Assembly: GCA_949299455.1 (NCBI GenBank)
Contig: CASGAN010000004.1
Location: forward strand, 1-64,000
DNA from: an uncultured Oscillospiraceae bacterium
GTDB lineage: Bacteria; Bacillota; Clostridia; Oscillospirales; Ruminococcaceae
Length of the DNA: 64,000 bases
Reading direction: 5' to 3'
This document shows positions 52,380 through 62,060 of this stretch, piece after piece. The position numbers and the translations under genes are program-made. Position 1 is the stretch's first letter. The number at the start of each line of letters is the position of its first letter. The notes under the pieces are model-generated. The model ran no database searches, was not told the origin of the DNA, and saw only the letters and a list, made by a program, of their open reading frames with translations.

Positions 52380-54260
52380 ATGCTTACTTTAAAACTTGAT
52401 GCCTCATCATCCCAATATGCACCGCAGATTGAATTGCTTTCCGCAATCGTTCCGGTGCGCCTTGCAGACGACGGGCTGACCCTTTCGTGCGAAGCCGGAA
52501 ATGATGGCATGACTGTTATGAAACAAGACGGACACGCGCACATCGTGTTCGAAAAACCGTGCGAATTTTTCCGCGGTATTTTAACTCTCATGGAGCATGA
52601 AGCAGACGACACCGTTTCGCTCCATGAAAAAGCTCAGTTTGCGTTTAACGGCCACATGATCGACAACTCCCGCAACGCTGTGTTAAACATGAAAACAGCA
52701 AAAGAAGTCATCATGTACTCCGCACTCATGGGACTCGACAACATCCTGCTTTATAACGAGGAAACGTTTGAAGTGCCGGAGCATCCGTATTTCGGCTATA
52801 TGCGCATGGGCTACACGAAAAAAGACGTCCGCGAATTAAATGATTTCGGCAAACAGTTCGGCGTGACGATCGTTCCGTGCATTCAGACACTTGCACATTT
52901 AGCACAGACACTCCGCTGGGCATGCCACCGCGACATCTGCGACGCAGGCGACACCCTGCTCGTGGAGGAGGAGAAAACATACACGCTCATTGAAGATGTC
53001 ATCCGTTCGTGGCACGACTGCGTCGACACCGCTGTGTTCCACATCGGCATGGACGAGGCATATTACTTAGGCCGCGGCCAGTACTTGAACAAACACGGCT
53101 ACAAACCGCATTTCGAGCTGATGTGCAACCATCTGCGCCGTGTGCTCGACATCTGCAAAAAATACGATTTAAAACCGATGATCTGGAGCGACATGTTCTT
53201 TAACCTCATGTTCGGCGGCCTGTACGCAGACGGCGAGCTCGACCAGAACCTGCTCGACCTCGTCCCGAAAGACGTCACCCTGGTTTACTGGGACTACTAC
53301 TCGACCTCGTATGAGCTGTATGACAAACGGTTAAAGAGCCATCTCAAATTCGACAACAAGATCGCATTTGCGGGCGGCGCTTGGAAATGGAGCAGTATCG
53401 TTCCGTCGACCGATCACAGCATGAACGTCACAAAACTCGCCCTCGATGCGTGCCGCGCAAACGGCATCGACACCGTATTTGCAACGGAGTGGGGAGATAA
53501 CGGCGGCGAGGCTTCGATCTATTCGATTCTGCCGGTGCTCTCGCTGTTCGCAGAGGAAAGCTACGGCACGCAGGACGTCGACGCACGCGTGAACAATGCC
53601 GTTTTGGCAATGACCGGCTACACCACCGAGGAGTTCTTAAAAATGTGCGACATCAACCGCACCACCAAAGTGGAGCCGATCGTACCGCACACAAACCCGG
53701 GCAAATACCTGTTCTTCCAGGATGTGCTCATGGGACTGTTCGACTGCCATGTAAACGAAACGTTCCCGGCACACTTTGCGCAGTGTGAGCGCACGCTCGC
53801 AGAGCTGGCTTCGCGCAATCTTCCGGTCTCGTATGTGTTCGACACACTTGCAAAACTCGCGCATGTGCTCGAAGTAAAATGCGACATCGGCATCCGCTTA
53901 AAAGCCGCATATGATAACGGGGACCGTGAAGCCCTTGCAAACATGGCAAACGAGGAATTTGACGAACTTCTTTGCCGCATTGAATCGTTCTATCACGCAT
54001 TCCGCACCCAGTGGTACAACGAGAACCGTCCGGGCGGCTTCGATGTGCAGGACCTCCGCATCGGCGGCTTAAAACAGCGCATTGTCACCGCAAAAGATAC
54101 CGTAAACGCATATCTTGCAGGCGATATCGACCGCATCGAGGAATTAGAAATCGAGCGTCTGCCGTTCGACTGCCGCACCCCGGGTGAAGACAAGGATGTA
54201 AACGTCGACTGCAACTTCTGGAACTACATCTCGACGCCGAATGTCAACACTCAGTATTAA
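52380..54260 (+). CDS. Family GH20 beta-N-acetylhexosaminidase-like enzyme
   Basis: 626 residues, no signal peptide. A small N-terminal alpha/beta domain (1 to about 90) precedes the GH20 barrel. Barrel motifs are HMIDNSRNAVLNMKT, LLYNEETFE, FGVTIVPCIQTLAH and HIGMDEAYYLGRG, with the D225-E226 catalytic pair; KPMIWSDMFF, VYWDYYS and FATEWGDNGGEAS follow. The C-terminal 200 residues are helical and specific to a bacterial subgroup. It would remove terminal GlcNAc or GalNAc inside the cell. Confidence 0.85.
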   Translation: MLTLKLDASSSQYAPQIELLSAIVPVRLADDGLTLSCEAGNDGMTVMKQDGHAHIVFEKPCEFFRGILTLMEHEADDTVSLHEKAQFAFNGHMIDNSRNAVLNMKTAKEVIMYSALMGLDNILLYNEETFEVPEHPYFGYMRMGYTKKDVRELNDFGKQFGVTIVPCIQTLAHLAQTLRWACHRDICDAGDTLLVEEEKTYTLIEDVIRSWHDCVDTAVFHIGMDEAYYLGRGQYLNKHGYKPHFELMCNHLRRVLDICKKYDLKPMIWSDMFFNLMFGGLYADGELDQNLLDLVPKDVTLVYWDYYSTSYELYDKRLKSHLKFDNKIAFAGGAWKWSSIVPSTDHSMNVTKLALDACRANGIDTVFATEWGDNGGEASIYSILPVLSLFAEESYGTQDVDARVNNAVLAMTGYTTEEFLKMCDINRTTKVEPIVPHTNPGKYLFFQDVLMGLFDCHVNETFPAHFAQCERTLAELASRNLPVSYVFDTLAKLAHVLEVKCDIGIRLKAAYDNGDREALANMANEEFDELLCRIESFYHAFRTQWYNENRPGGFDVQDLRIGGLKQRIVTAKDTVNAYLAGDIDRIEELEIERLPFDCRTPGEDKDVNVDCNFWNYISTPNVNTQY

Positions 54261-54274
54261 ATTATTCAAAAATT

Positions 54275-54301
54275 ACAAACCGGCGAATTTCGCCGGTTTG
54301 T
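54275..54301 (+). terminator. GC-rich hairpin after GH20, probable weak terminator
   Basis: ACAAACCGGCGAA pairs with TTCGCCGGTTTGT. No T-run follows, so read-through into the GH3 gene is likely. Confidence 0.5.
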
Positions 54302-54346
54302 GTTGCCGCCCGTGTGCGGACACATATTGAAAAAAGGAGCATTTCT

Positions 54347-56419
54347 ATGAAACAGGAACTGCATGAACTGTACTTACAAAAAGCAAAAGAGCTCGTTTCC
54401 AAGATGACAATCGAGGAGAAAACCTCTCAGCTCTGCTCGGAAGCACCGGCAATCGAGCGTCTGGGCATTCCGGCATATCACTGGTGGAACGAGGGTCTGC
54501 ACGGCGTGGCACGCGCCGGCATCGCAACCATTTTCCCGCAGTCGATCGCACTCGCCGCAACCTTTTCGCGCGAGGCACTGCGTGACTGCGGCCGCATCAC
54601 CGCACTCGAGGGCCGTATCAAATACAATGCCGCAGCCGCAAAAGGCGACCGCACGATCTACAAGGGTCTGACCTTCTGGAGCCCGAACATCAACATCTAC
54701 CGCGATCCGCGCTGGGGAAGAGGACAGGAAACCTACGGCGAAGATCCGGTGCTCACCAGTGTGTGCGGCGAGGAATACATTAAATCGCTGCAGGAGGGCG
54801 ATGACGACCGCTATCTGCATGCGGCAGCTTGTGCAAAACACTTTGCTGTACACAGCGGACCGGAGGGCGGCCGCCATGGATTCGACAGCGTAGTAAGTGA
54901 CTTTGACTTAAACGATACCTACCTCCCGGCATTCAAATGGTGCGTCGAGGAAGCCGACGTCCAGTCGGTCATGGGTGCATACAACATGATCAACGGCATT
55001 CCGTCGTGCGCACATCCGATGATTGAAGAAAAACTCCGCAAGGAATGGGGATTCACCGGCTATTTCGTTTCCGACTGCGGTGCACTGGCTGACATGCACA
55101 TGTTCTGCCTCGTGACCCACACGGCAATCGAGTCGGCAGCACTTGCATTAAAAGCCGGCTGTGACTTAAACTGCGGACAGGTTTACCTGCACGTATTGCA
55201 GGCATACAACGAGGGCCGCGTCACCGAAGAGGACATCGACCGCGCAGTCACCTGCCTGATGGCAATCCGCTATAAACTCGGCATGTTCGATCCGGAATGC
55301 AGCTACAACAAAGAAACCGATTATTCGCTCGTCGAATGCGACGCACACCGCAAACTCTCTTACGAAGCAGCAGTCCGCAGCGCCGTTCTGCTCAAAAACG
55401 ACGGTGTTCTGCCGCTCGATAAAAACACACTCAAAACCGTCGCAGTCATCGGTCCGAATGCAATCAGCACCAAAGTGCTCGAAGGCAACTACAACGGCCG
55501 TTCCGGCGACTACCGCACCGTGCTTGACGGTGTAAAACGTGTCTGCGGCGACGACGTACGTGTGCTGTATGCGGCAGGCTGTCCGCTGTGTGCACTGACT
55601 GACGAGAGCTGTGCCGGCCCGCGCGATAACTTCGCAGAGGCGCTCACTGTTGCAGAAGCGGCAGACGTTGTGATTTTGTGCATGGGTCTTGACCCGACCA
55701 TCGAGGGTGAAGAGGGCGACGCAAACAACGAATACGGCGCAGGCGACAAATCAGGCGCATTCCCGGGACTTCAGCCGGAACTCATGGAGAAAATCGCCGC
55801 ACTCGGCAAACCGACCGTTCTTATTCCGTTTGCAGGCGGTGCGCTTGACTTAAACCGCGCAAGCGAAATCATGAATGCAATCCTGTTCGCATGGTATCCG
55901 GGCGTTATGGGCGGCGACGCAATCGCTGATCTTTTATTCGGCGTACGCAACCCAAGCGGCAAAACACCGGTCACATTCTACCGTTCGCTCGACGAACTGC
56001 CGGCATTCACCGATTACACAATGGAGGGCCGCACCTACCGCTATATGAAGAACGACGCGCTCTATCCGTTCGGCTTCGGTCTTTCCTACACGACGTTCTC
56101 GTTTGGTGCACCGCGTGTGACTGCAAACGACGAGCCGGGCCGCTATACGCTCGAGGTCGATGTGACAAACACCGGCGACAAAGCAGGCGAAACGGTTGTC
56201 GAGATCTATGCGACATACGGCAAAGAGCGTTACATCACACCAAACTGCAAGCTGTGCGCATTCGACCGCGTTTCTTTGGAGGCAGGCGAAACAAAAACCG
56301 TCACACTCGAGGTAGAGCCGACATTCATTCTGCTCACCGACAAAGACGGCAGCCGCTATCTGCCGGAGCATATCACATTCCACGCGCTGCCGTATGCAAA
56401 CGCATCGTTTGGCATGTAA
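54347..56419 (+). CDS. Family GH3 beta-glycosidase
   Basis: 690 residues, no signal peptide. The GH3 barrel has YHWWNEGLHGVARAG, FSPNINIYRDPRWGRGQE-type text (FWSPNINIYRDPRWGRG), CAKHFAVHSGPE (KH) and the nucleophile D243 in GYFVSDCGAL. The alpha/beta sandwich domain follows from about 345, and a fibronectin-III-like C-terminal domain at about 590-690 (YTLEVDVTNTGDKAGETVVEIY). This resembles bacterial beta-glucosidase/beta-xylosidase enzymes. AAAGGAG precedes the ATG at 54347. Confidence 0.9.
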   Translation: MKQELHELYLQKAKELVSKMTIEEKTSQLCSEAPAIERLGIPAYHWWNEGLHGVARAGIATIFPQSIALAATFSREALRDCGRITALEGRIKYNAAAAKGDRTIYKGLTFWSPNINIYRDPRWGRGQETYGEDPVLTSVCGEEYIKSLQEGDDDRYLHAAACAKHFAVHSGPEGGRHGFDSVVSDFDLNDTYLPAFKWCVEEADVQSVMGAYNMINGIPSCAHPMIEEKLRKEWGFTGYFVSDCGALADMHMFCLVTHTAIESAALALKAGCDLNCGQVYLHVLQAYNEGRVTEEDIDRAVTCLMAIRYKLGMFDPECSYNKETDYSLVECDAHRKLSYEAAVRSAVLLKNDGVLPLDKNTLKTVAVIGPNAISTKVLEGNYNGRSGDYRTVLDGVKRVCGDDVRVLYAAGCPLCALTDESCAGPRDNFAEALTVAEAADVVILCMGLDPTIEGEEGDANNEYGAGDKSGAFPGLQPELMEKIAALGKPTVLIPFAGGALDLNRASEIMNAILFAWYPGVMGGDAIADLLFGVRNPSGKTPVTFYRSLDELPAFTDYTMEGRTYRYMKNDALYPFGFGLSYTTFSFGAPRVTANDEPGRYTLEVDVTNTGDKAGETVVEIYATYGKERYITPNCKLCAFDRVSLEAGETKTVTLEVEPTFILLTDKDGSRYLPEHITFHALPYANASFGM

Positions 56420-56441
56420 TTTTTTGATTGCACTTTATACA

Positions 56442-56488
56442 AAAAACGCCCGAATGGAGCAGGAAAACGGCTTCATTCGGGCGTTTTT
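56442..56488. terminator. Terminator after GH3
   Basis: AAAAACGCCCGAATG (56442-56455 region) pairs with CATTCGGGCGTTTTT (56474-56488), giving a stem of about 15 bp with an 18-nt loop. Confidence 0.85.
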
Positions 56489-56500
56489 GGCGTGATCGAA

Positions 56501-56529
56501 TTGACAGTGCGGCCAAAAAAGAATATAAT
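56501..56529 (+). promoter_or_regulatory. Perfect-consensus promoter of the surface-glycan operon
   Basis: TTGACA (56501-56506), 17-nt spacer, TATAAT (56524-56529). This is the only promoter in the window that I see with both boxes perfect and ideal spacing. Confidence 0.92.
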
Positions 56530-56600
56530 AAATAAAATCAGATTGTGTGTCGTTAGAAAAGAATAATATTGATTTTCCCGAATGGAATGGAGCCTGATCT

Positions 56601-57722
56601 ATGAATATAACGATTGTCGGAGGCGGAAACATCGGAACTGCAATGGCGGTGCAAATGGCCAAAAACGGTGCAGCTGTCACAATCATGACATCCAAACCAT
56701 CCAAATTTCAACCCACACTGGTCATGACAGATCTCGATACAGACGTTCAAACAACGGTTTCAGGCGTCCGTATCACAGATGACCCAAAAATCGCAGCAGA
56801 TGCACAGATTGTCTTTTTCACCGTTCCATCTTCTGTTTTCCCGCAAAGCTTTGCACAAATTGCGCCGTATCTCAAAAACGAAACGGCGGTTGGCGTTGTC
56901 CCGGGGACAGGGGGAGCGGAATTTTTTTGCCGTTCTTTCATCGAGGCAGGCGGCACGTTTTTTGGCTTTGACCGTGTGCCGTTTATCAGCCGGCTGATTG
57001 AATACGGCGCGCATGTGCGTGCGCAGAAAAAATCGTCCGTGCGCATCGCCGCATTTCCGGCAAGCCGGGCGTCATCGCTGTGCGCGGCGGTAAAAAAGCT
57101 ATTGTCGATCGACTGCACGGTGATAAAAAACTACCTCACGATCACATTCACGCCGTCAAATCCGATTCTTCACACCTCAAGGCTATATGCGATGTATGCA
57201 GGCCGTCCGATTGATGCGCTGTATGACCATAACATCCTGTTTTATGAAGAATGGGACGACGCTTCGTCCGAATTGCTGTTTGCATGCGACAGCGAACTGC
57301 AGTCGATCTGCCGCGCACTTTCCGATTTTGATTTAAGCGGTGTCATTCCGCTTTCTGTTCACTATGAATCCAAAACGCCGGCGCTGCTCACACAAAAAAT
57401 CCGCAGTATCCGCTCATTCCGCGGCATCGGATCACCGATGAAACCGGCAAACGGCGGCTATACGGTCGATCTCTCGTCGCGCTATTTCACAGAGGATTTC
57501 CCGTTCGGGCTCTGCATTCTGCGCGGCTTCGGTGAGATTGCCGGTGTCAAAACGCCGCATATGGACAAAATACTCTCGTGGTATGAATCGATCGCCGGTG
57601 TGCATTATTTAAAGGACGGCGTACTGTGCGGCGCAGACTGCGCACAAACTGCAATTCCACAGCGGTTTTCTCTTGTGAGCGCAGATGATTTATATGCATT
57701 TTATCAGACCAGTATCGTATAA
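56601..57722 (+). CDS. Octopine/opine dehydrogenase family protein
   Basis: 373 residues. The N-terminal Rossmann domain has ITIVGGGNIGTAMAVQMAK and FFTVPSSVFPQ. The C-terminal octopine-dehydrogenase domain has FTPSNPILHTSRLYAMY, with H191 in the place of the catalytic His. These enzymes reduce the imine formed between an amino group and an alpha-keto acid, making N-carboxyalkyl amino compounds. Here the gene leads a surface-glycan operon, 18 nt before a fused nucleotidyltransferase/PLP gene. An opine-like building block of the glycan is a reasonable inference. Confidence 0.82.
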   Translation: MNITIVGGGNIGTAMAVQMAKNGAAVTIMTSKPSKFQPTLVMTDLDTDVQTTVSGVRITDDPKIAADAQIVFFTVPSSVFPQSFAQIAPYLKNETAVGVVPGTGGAEFFCRSFIEAGGTFFGFDRVPFISRLIEYGAHVRAQKKSSVRIAAFPASRASSLCAAVKKLLSIDCTVIKNYLTITFTPSNPILHTSRLYAMYAGRPIDALYDHNILFYEEWDDASSELLFACDSELQSICRALSDFDLSGVIPLSVHYESKTPALLTQKIRSIRSFRGIGSPMKPANGGYTVDLSSRYFTEDFPFGLCILRGFGEIAGVKTPHMDKILSWYESIAGVHYLKDGVLCGADCAQTAIPQRFSLVSADDLYAFYQTSIV

Positions 57723-57740
57723 CGAAAGGATGACGAATCA

Positions 57741-59558
57741 ATGCAAGCGATTATTTTGGCTGCCGGAATGGGCAAACGATTAAAGGAACTGACAAACAAC
57801 GCAACCAAATGCATGGTAAAAGTAAACGGTGTCACGATGATTGAGCGGATGCTCACATCGCTTGACCGCCTCAGTTTAAACCGTATTATTCTCGTCGTCG
57901 GCTATGAGGGCGACAAGCTCAAAGAATATGTGGGAACGCTTTCGGTCAAAACACCGATCGAATTTGTCGAAAACAAGATCTATAACAAGACAAACAATAT
58001 CTACTCGCTGTATCTTGCAAAAGATCATCTTTTAAACGAGGACACACTCCTGCTCGAATCGGATCTTGTGTTCGAGGATGCCGTGCTTGACCGCATTGTA
58101 AACGACCCGCAGCCGTCTTTGGCGCTCGTTGCAAAATTTGAAAGCTGGATGGACGGCACGGTCGTCGAGCTTGACGACGAGGATAACATCGTCCGCTTCC
58201 GTTCGAAACGGGAATTCCGCTTTGAGGACATCAAAAACTATTATAAAACCGTCAACATCTATAAATTCTCAAAAGAGTTTTCGCGCTCGCACTATGTCCC
58301 GTTTTTGGAGGCATACTGCAAAGCACTCGGCAACAACGAGTATTACGAGCAGGTATTAAAAGTCATCACCCTGCTCGACAAACCGGATATCAAAGCGGTC
58401 CGCCTGCACGACGAAGCATGGTACGAAATTGACGACGTGCAGGATTTGGACATTGCAGAGTCGATCTTCACAAACGATAAAGACCGCCTCAAAAAACTTC
58501 AGAGCCGGTTCGGCGGTTATTGGCGTTATCCGCATCTGATTGATTTTTGCTATCTCGTCAATCCGTTTTATCCGTGCCAGAAGCTGATGGACGAAATCAA
58601 AGCGAATTTCGAAGTGCTTACTACCAACTATCCGTCGGGGATGCGTGTCAACAGCCTGCTTGCCGCAAAACTGTTCGGTCTGCGGGCATCGCATGTCGTT
58701 GTCGGAAACGGTGCGGCAGAGCTCATCAAATCACTCATGACCAAGCTGTCCGGTAAAATCGGCGTGATTTTCCCGACGTTTGAAGAATATCCGAACCGCA
58801 GAGATGGTGAGGAGATTGTCCCGTTTATGCCGCAAAACAGCGATTTTTCCTATACGGCGGATGATCTGATCGCGTTTTACACTGCACATCCGGTCAGTGT
58901 TTTGACGCTCATCAACCCGGACAACCCGTCGGGCAACTATATTGAAAAAGCGGATGTTCTGCGCCTTGCAAAATGGGCGGAACAGACCGGCACACGGCTG
59001 ATTGTGGACGAGTCCTTTGTCGATTTCTGCGACAAAGAGGAGTCGCCGTCGCTTCTGTCGACCGAGCTTCTGCTCTCGTATCCGCAGCTGATTGTCGTCA
59101 AGAGTATTTCGAAATCGTACGGTGTGCCGGGCGTTCGTCTTGGTATTTTAGCAAGCGCCGACGAATCGCTCATTTCGTTTATCAAACAGGATGTGGCAAT
59201 CTGGAACATCAACTCGTTCGGCGAATTTTATATGCAGATTGCGGAAAAATATCAATCGGATTATCAAGCCGCACTGCGCCGGTTCTATGACGTGCGCCGG
59301 GACTATGTATCCGCACTGCGCGAAATCAAAGGCCTGCGCGTGATTGATTCGCAGGCAAACTACCTGATGTGCGAGATTCTGCCGCCGCACACCGCCGCCG
59401 AAGTCACTGAGCATCTGCTGTGTGCACACAACATCCTCATCAAAGATCTCAGTACAAAACGCGGCTTTGACGGCGGACAGTATATCCGCATTGCCGTCAA
59501 ACGTCCCGAAGAAAACGATGTGCTCGTTCGTGCACTCAAACAGCTGTTAAGTGAGTAA
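57741..59558 (+). CDS. Fused nucleotidyltransferase / PLP-dependent enzyme
   Basis: 605 residues. Residues 1 to about 245 form a LicC-like nucleotidyltransferase: MQAIILAAGMGKRLKELT, the metal-binding LLESDLVFED (107-113), and NYYKTVNIYKF. Residues of about 265-605 form a fold-type I PLP enzyme of the HisC/CobD type: INPDNPSGNY (391-400), IVDESFVDF, and the Schiff-base Lys K458 in SISKSYGVPGVRLG. The likely product is a CDP-activated phospho-amino alcohol or phosphonate, with the PLP half acting as decarboxylase or transaminase. Neighbouring LicD and opine dehydrogenase genes support this. Exact substrates are unknown. Confidence 0.82.
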   Translation: MQAIILAAGMGKRLKELTNNATKCMVKVNGVTMIERMLTSLDRLSLNRIILVVGYEGDKLKEYVGTLSVKTPIEFVENKIYNKTNNIYSLYLAKDHLLNEDTLLLESDLVFEDAVLDRIVNDPQPSLALVAKFESWMDGTVVELDDEDNIVRFRSKREFRFEDIKNYYKTVNIYKFSKEFSRSHYVPFLEAYCKALGNNEYYEQVLKVITLLDKPDIKAVRLHDEAWYEIDDVQDLDIAESIFTNDKDRLKKLQSRFGGYWRYPHLIDFCYLVNPFYPCQKLMDEIKANFEVLTTNYPSGMRVNSLLAAKLFGLRASHVVVGNGAAELIKSLMTKLSGKIGVIFPTFEEYPNRRDGEEIVPFMPQNSDFSYTADDLIAFYTAHPVSVLTLINPDNPSGNYIEKADVLRLAKWAEQTGTRLIVDESFVDFCDKEESPSLLSTELLLSYPQLIVVKSISKSYGVPGVRLGILASADESLISFIKQDVAIWNINSFGEFYMQIAEKYQSDYQAALRRFYDVRRDYVSALREIKGLRVIDSQANYLMCEILPPHTAAEVTEHLLCAHNILIKDLSTKRGFDGGQYIRIAVKRPEENDVLVRALKQLLSE

Positions 59559-59618
59559 CAGCCGCTTGTTCGTTTGATGATTTGTTTCGTTTTATCTATT
59601 TAAAGAGGTGCCTATTAT

Positions 59619-61052
59619 TTGACTAAAGACAGCAAGATTTTTTCCGTTTGTTCCCGTATCTTCGGCACAGAAGGCTTTGTGTGCGCACTGACTGCCGTGA
59701 TGATTGCGCAGTATCTGATTATCTTCCCGCCGGCACTTTGCTCCGTGCTGAATCTCATTCTCTATGCATGGGGTGCACCGCTCATGGCAGTGCATCTTGT
59801 GCGGCAACAATCATTTTCGAAAAAAAGCAACAAGCTATGGCTGCTTTTCTACCTCATCGTGTCGTTTTTTGCCGTTTCCATGGTGAGCATTCTGATTCAT
59901 GTCCCGCAAAACATCGTGAGCAATCTTTCCGCGTGGTATTCGTGCGGCCTGCAGGTCTTTTTCTGCTGTTATGTGATTGCCTGTGCCAAAAAAGAACAGG
60001 CCCGGCGGCTGTTTTCGCTCATCATTTTAACAACAGTGCTTGTCACCCTTGCGGTCGCCGCCGCATGCCTTGTCATGCAGTTTTTGAATATCTACCCGCT
60101 CAAAGCCACGACCTCGCGCTTTACCGGACTGTTTTATAACCCAAACAACTGCTTTGTCTGTGCGATGTCCGTTCTGCTGAGCTTTTTATACTGGATGCTT
60201 TTTCATAAGCTTCGTGCGCTCATGATTGTAAACATGCTGCTGCAAGCGTCGCTTATCGGTTTGTCCGGGTCGCGGTCGCTTCTCATCCTGATGGGTGTGT
60301 TTATCGTCCTGATGCCGTGCATCTATGCGGCGCGCCGGTATCAAAAAAATCTCAAAAAAGCCGTCGGCTGTGCAGCACTGCTGATGGTTTCGGGTGTACT
60401 CGCTTTTCAAGTGATGTCATATGCCGGACAAGCGCTTCCGCAGATCGGCCACACCATTGAGACAACCGTTTCGTCCTGGTTTTCGTCCGAAGAAGGAGGT
60501 AGCTCATCCTCAAATGGAAGCGCCCAGTCACCGCCCGACACAAACCGCGCCGAAGGAAACACCGATGCGTCCGATTCGTTCCGGATGCTGCTTTTACAGT
60601 CGGGACTCAAAACATTTGCAAAATATCCGCTGTTCGGCGTAGGACCGCGCAACATTGCGGATGCTGTGCGCGCAACAGCGCCTGATGCCAACTTAAACGG
60701 TATTGACGGCGGCGGTGTGCACAACACCTATTTGCAGCTGCTCATCAGCATCGGTATTGTCGGATTTTTGATCTTTGTGCTGATTCTTGTCTATTGTTTT
60801 GCCGCTTTTACAAAAGCCATGCGTGCCCAGCAAGAAAAAGACGGCACAATCTGCTTTGAACTGCTGTTTTTGCTCGCGGCAATTCTCTGTATCGGCGTAT
60901 ACGGCGCGTTTGAATCGACGCTGTTTTTTGCAAACTCGCCGGCCGCTGTCACATTCTTCTCTATGACGGGATTTTTCCTGCACACCTGCTTTTGCCGCAC
61001 TTCACCCGCTGTTTTTACGCGCAGACTGCATGAAAAAAAGGAGGTAAGCTGA
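59619..61052 (+). CDS. O-antigen ligase/polymerase-like membrane protein
   Basis: 477 residues with 10-12 hydrophobic helices. A long exported loop rich in Ser and Gly (about 285-320) precedes FGVGPRNIADAV and GVHNTYLQLLISIGIVGF, the Wzy_C/WaaL signature region. Such proteins polymerise or ligate lipid-linked oligosaccharides outside the membrane. The start is TTG 59619, with GAGGTG 8 nt upstream. It overlaps the glycosyltransferase gene by one base. Confidence 0.82.
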   Translation: MTKDSKIFSVCSRIFGTEGFVCALTAVMIAQYLIIFPPALCSVLNLILYAWGAPLMAVHLVRQQSFSKKSNKLWLLFYLIVSFFAVSMVSILIHVPQNIVSNLSAWYSCGLQVFFCCYVIACAKKEQARRLFSLIILTTVLVTLAVAAACLVMQFLNIYPLKATTSRFTGLFYNPNNCFVCAMSVLLSFLYWMLFHKLRALMIVNMLLQASLIGLSGSRSLLILMGVFIVLMPCIYAARRYQKNLKKAVGCAALLMVSGVLAFQVMSYAGQALPQIGHTIETTVSSWFSSEEGGSSSSNGSAQSPPDTNRAEGNTDASDSFRMLLLQSGLKTFAKYPLFGVGPRNIADAVRATAPDANLNGIDGGGVHNTYLQLLISIGIVGFLIFVLILVYCFAAFTKAMRAQQEKDGTICFELLFLLAAILCIGVYGAFESTLFFANSPAAVTFFSMTGFFLHTCFCRTSPAVFTRRLHEKKEVS

Positions 61053-62044
61053 TGCTTTTCTCGATCATCGTTCCGGTCTATGGGGTGGAAGCGTATCTTG
61101 CACAGACGGTTCATTCTGTGCGCTCCCAGGATTTTCACGACTGGGAACTCATTTTGGTGGATGACGGTGCAAAAGACCGTTCGGGTCAAATCGCCGACGA
61201 ATGCGCCGCACAGGATGACCGCATCCGTGTGATCCACAAGCAAAACGGCGGCGTTTCCTCGGCGCGCAACACGGGACTATTCGCCGCTAAAGGCGAATAT
61301 ATCGTCTGGCTCGACGGCGACGACCTGCTTTTTAAAAACAGCCTCTCGCGCCTTGCACAGTATCTTGAAAAAAATCCGCACGCCGATATCATTCTGCAAA
61401 ACTATCAGACATATCAAAACAACGCAATACAGCCGGGAAGCGACTATTCGTTTGATTCTTCGAAGCTGACCGATGCAGATCACACGCTTTCCTATCTGTT
61501 TGGCACCTGGCCCGATTTCCCGTGGGCAATCTGGGCGAATGTCTACCGCAGAGAGATGCTCATCACACACAATCTGCTGTTTGACGAGACGATGAGCATG
61601 AATGAGGACGGCAACTGGCTGTTGGATGCGTTTTTGCATGCGCGTACATTCGGCGCCGCAGACAACACGATGTATCTCTACCGCATCGATGTGTCTGGCT
61701 CGCTCGTTCACCAAAAAGCAAAGCTTTCGCACTATGAAAGCAGTTACAAGATGTATACCCGCTGGTTTTCGTTTTTTGCGTCTGCTGACAATCTGCCGCT
61801 TTCATCCCCGGTGATGACCGGCCGGCTTGCACGCGGCTATGTCAATATTGCAACTTCCATTTACGACATGGACAAATGCGACCGCAAAAAAGCCATCGAG
61901 CTGTTTGCCGCACACAAAGATATCTGCGCCCATTCCGCACAGCGCACACACCGGCCGTTTCTGCCGATTCTGCGGATTTTCGGCGTGCGATGCTATCTGC
62001 GCACCATCTGCATGGCATTCCACCTGAAAGAAAAACTGCATTGA
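61052..62044 (+). CDS. Family 2 glycosyltransferase
   Basis: 330 residues. The GT-A fold opens FSIIVPVYGVEAYLAQTVHS and continues WELILVDDGAKDRSG, GVSSARNTGL and YIVWLDGDDLL, which holds the D-x-D nucleotide-sugar site. The C-terminal part has YRREMLITHNLLFDE and MNEDGNW. It adds one sugar to a lipid-linked glycan at the inner face of the membrane. The sugar is unknown. AAGGAGG lies 5 nt before the ATG. Confidence 0.88.
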   Translation: MLFSIIVPVYGVEAYLAQTVHSVRSQDFHDWELILVDDGAKDRSGQIADECAAQDDRIRVIHKQNGGVSSARNTGLFAAKGEYIVWLDGDDLLFKNSLSRLAQYLEKNPHADIILQNYQTYQNNAIQPGSDYSFDSSKLTDADHTLSYLFGTWPDFPWAIWANVYRREMLITHNLLFDETMSMNEDGNWLLDAFLHARTFGAADNTMYLYRIDVSGSLVHQKAKLSHYESSYKMYTRWFSFFASADNLPLSSPVMTGRLARGYVNIATSIYDMDKCDRKKAIELFAAHKDICAHSAQRTHRPFLPILRIFGVRCYLRTICMAFHLKEKLH

Positions 62045-62060
62045 TTCAGAAAGGAAACGT

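Noticed and set aside
57741-59558. Firm naming of the fusion as PntC (aminoethylphosphonate cytidylyltransferase)
   Set aside because: No PEP mutase or phosphonopyruvate decarboxylase is present in the window, and the PLP half looks closer to HisC/CobD. Kept only as an alternative.
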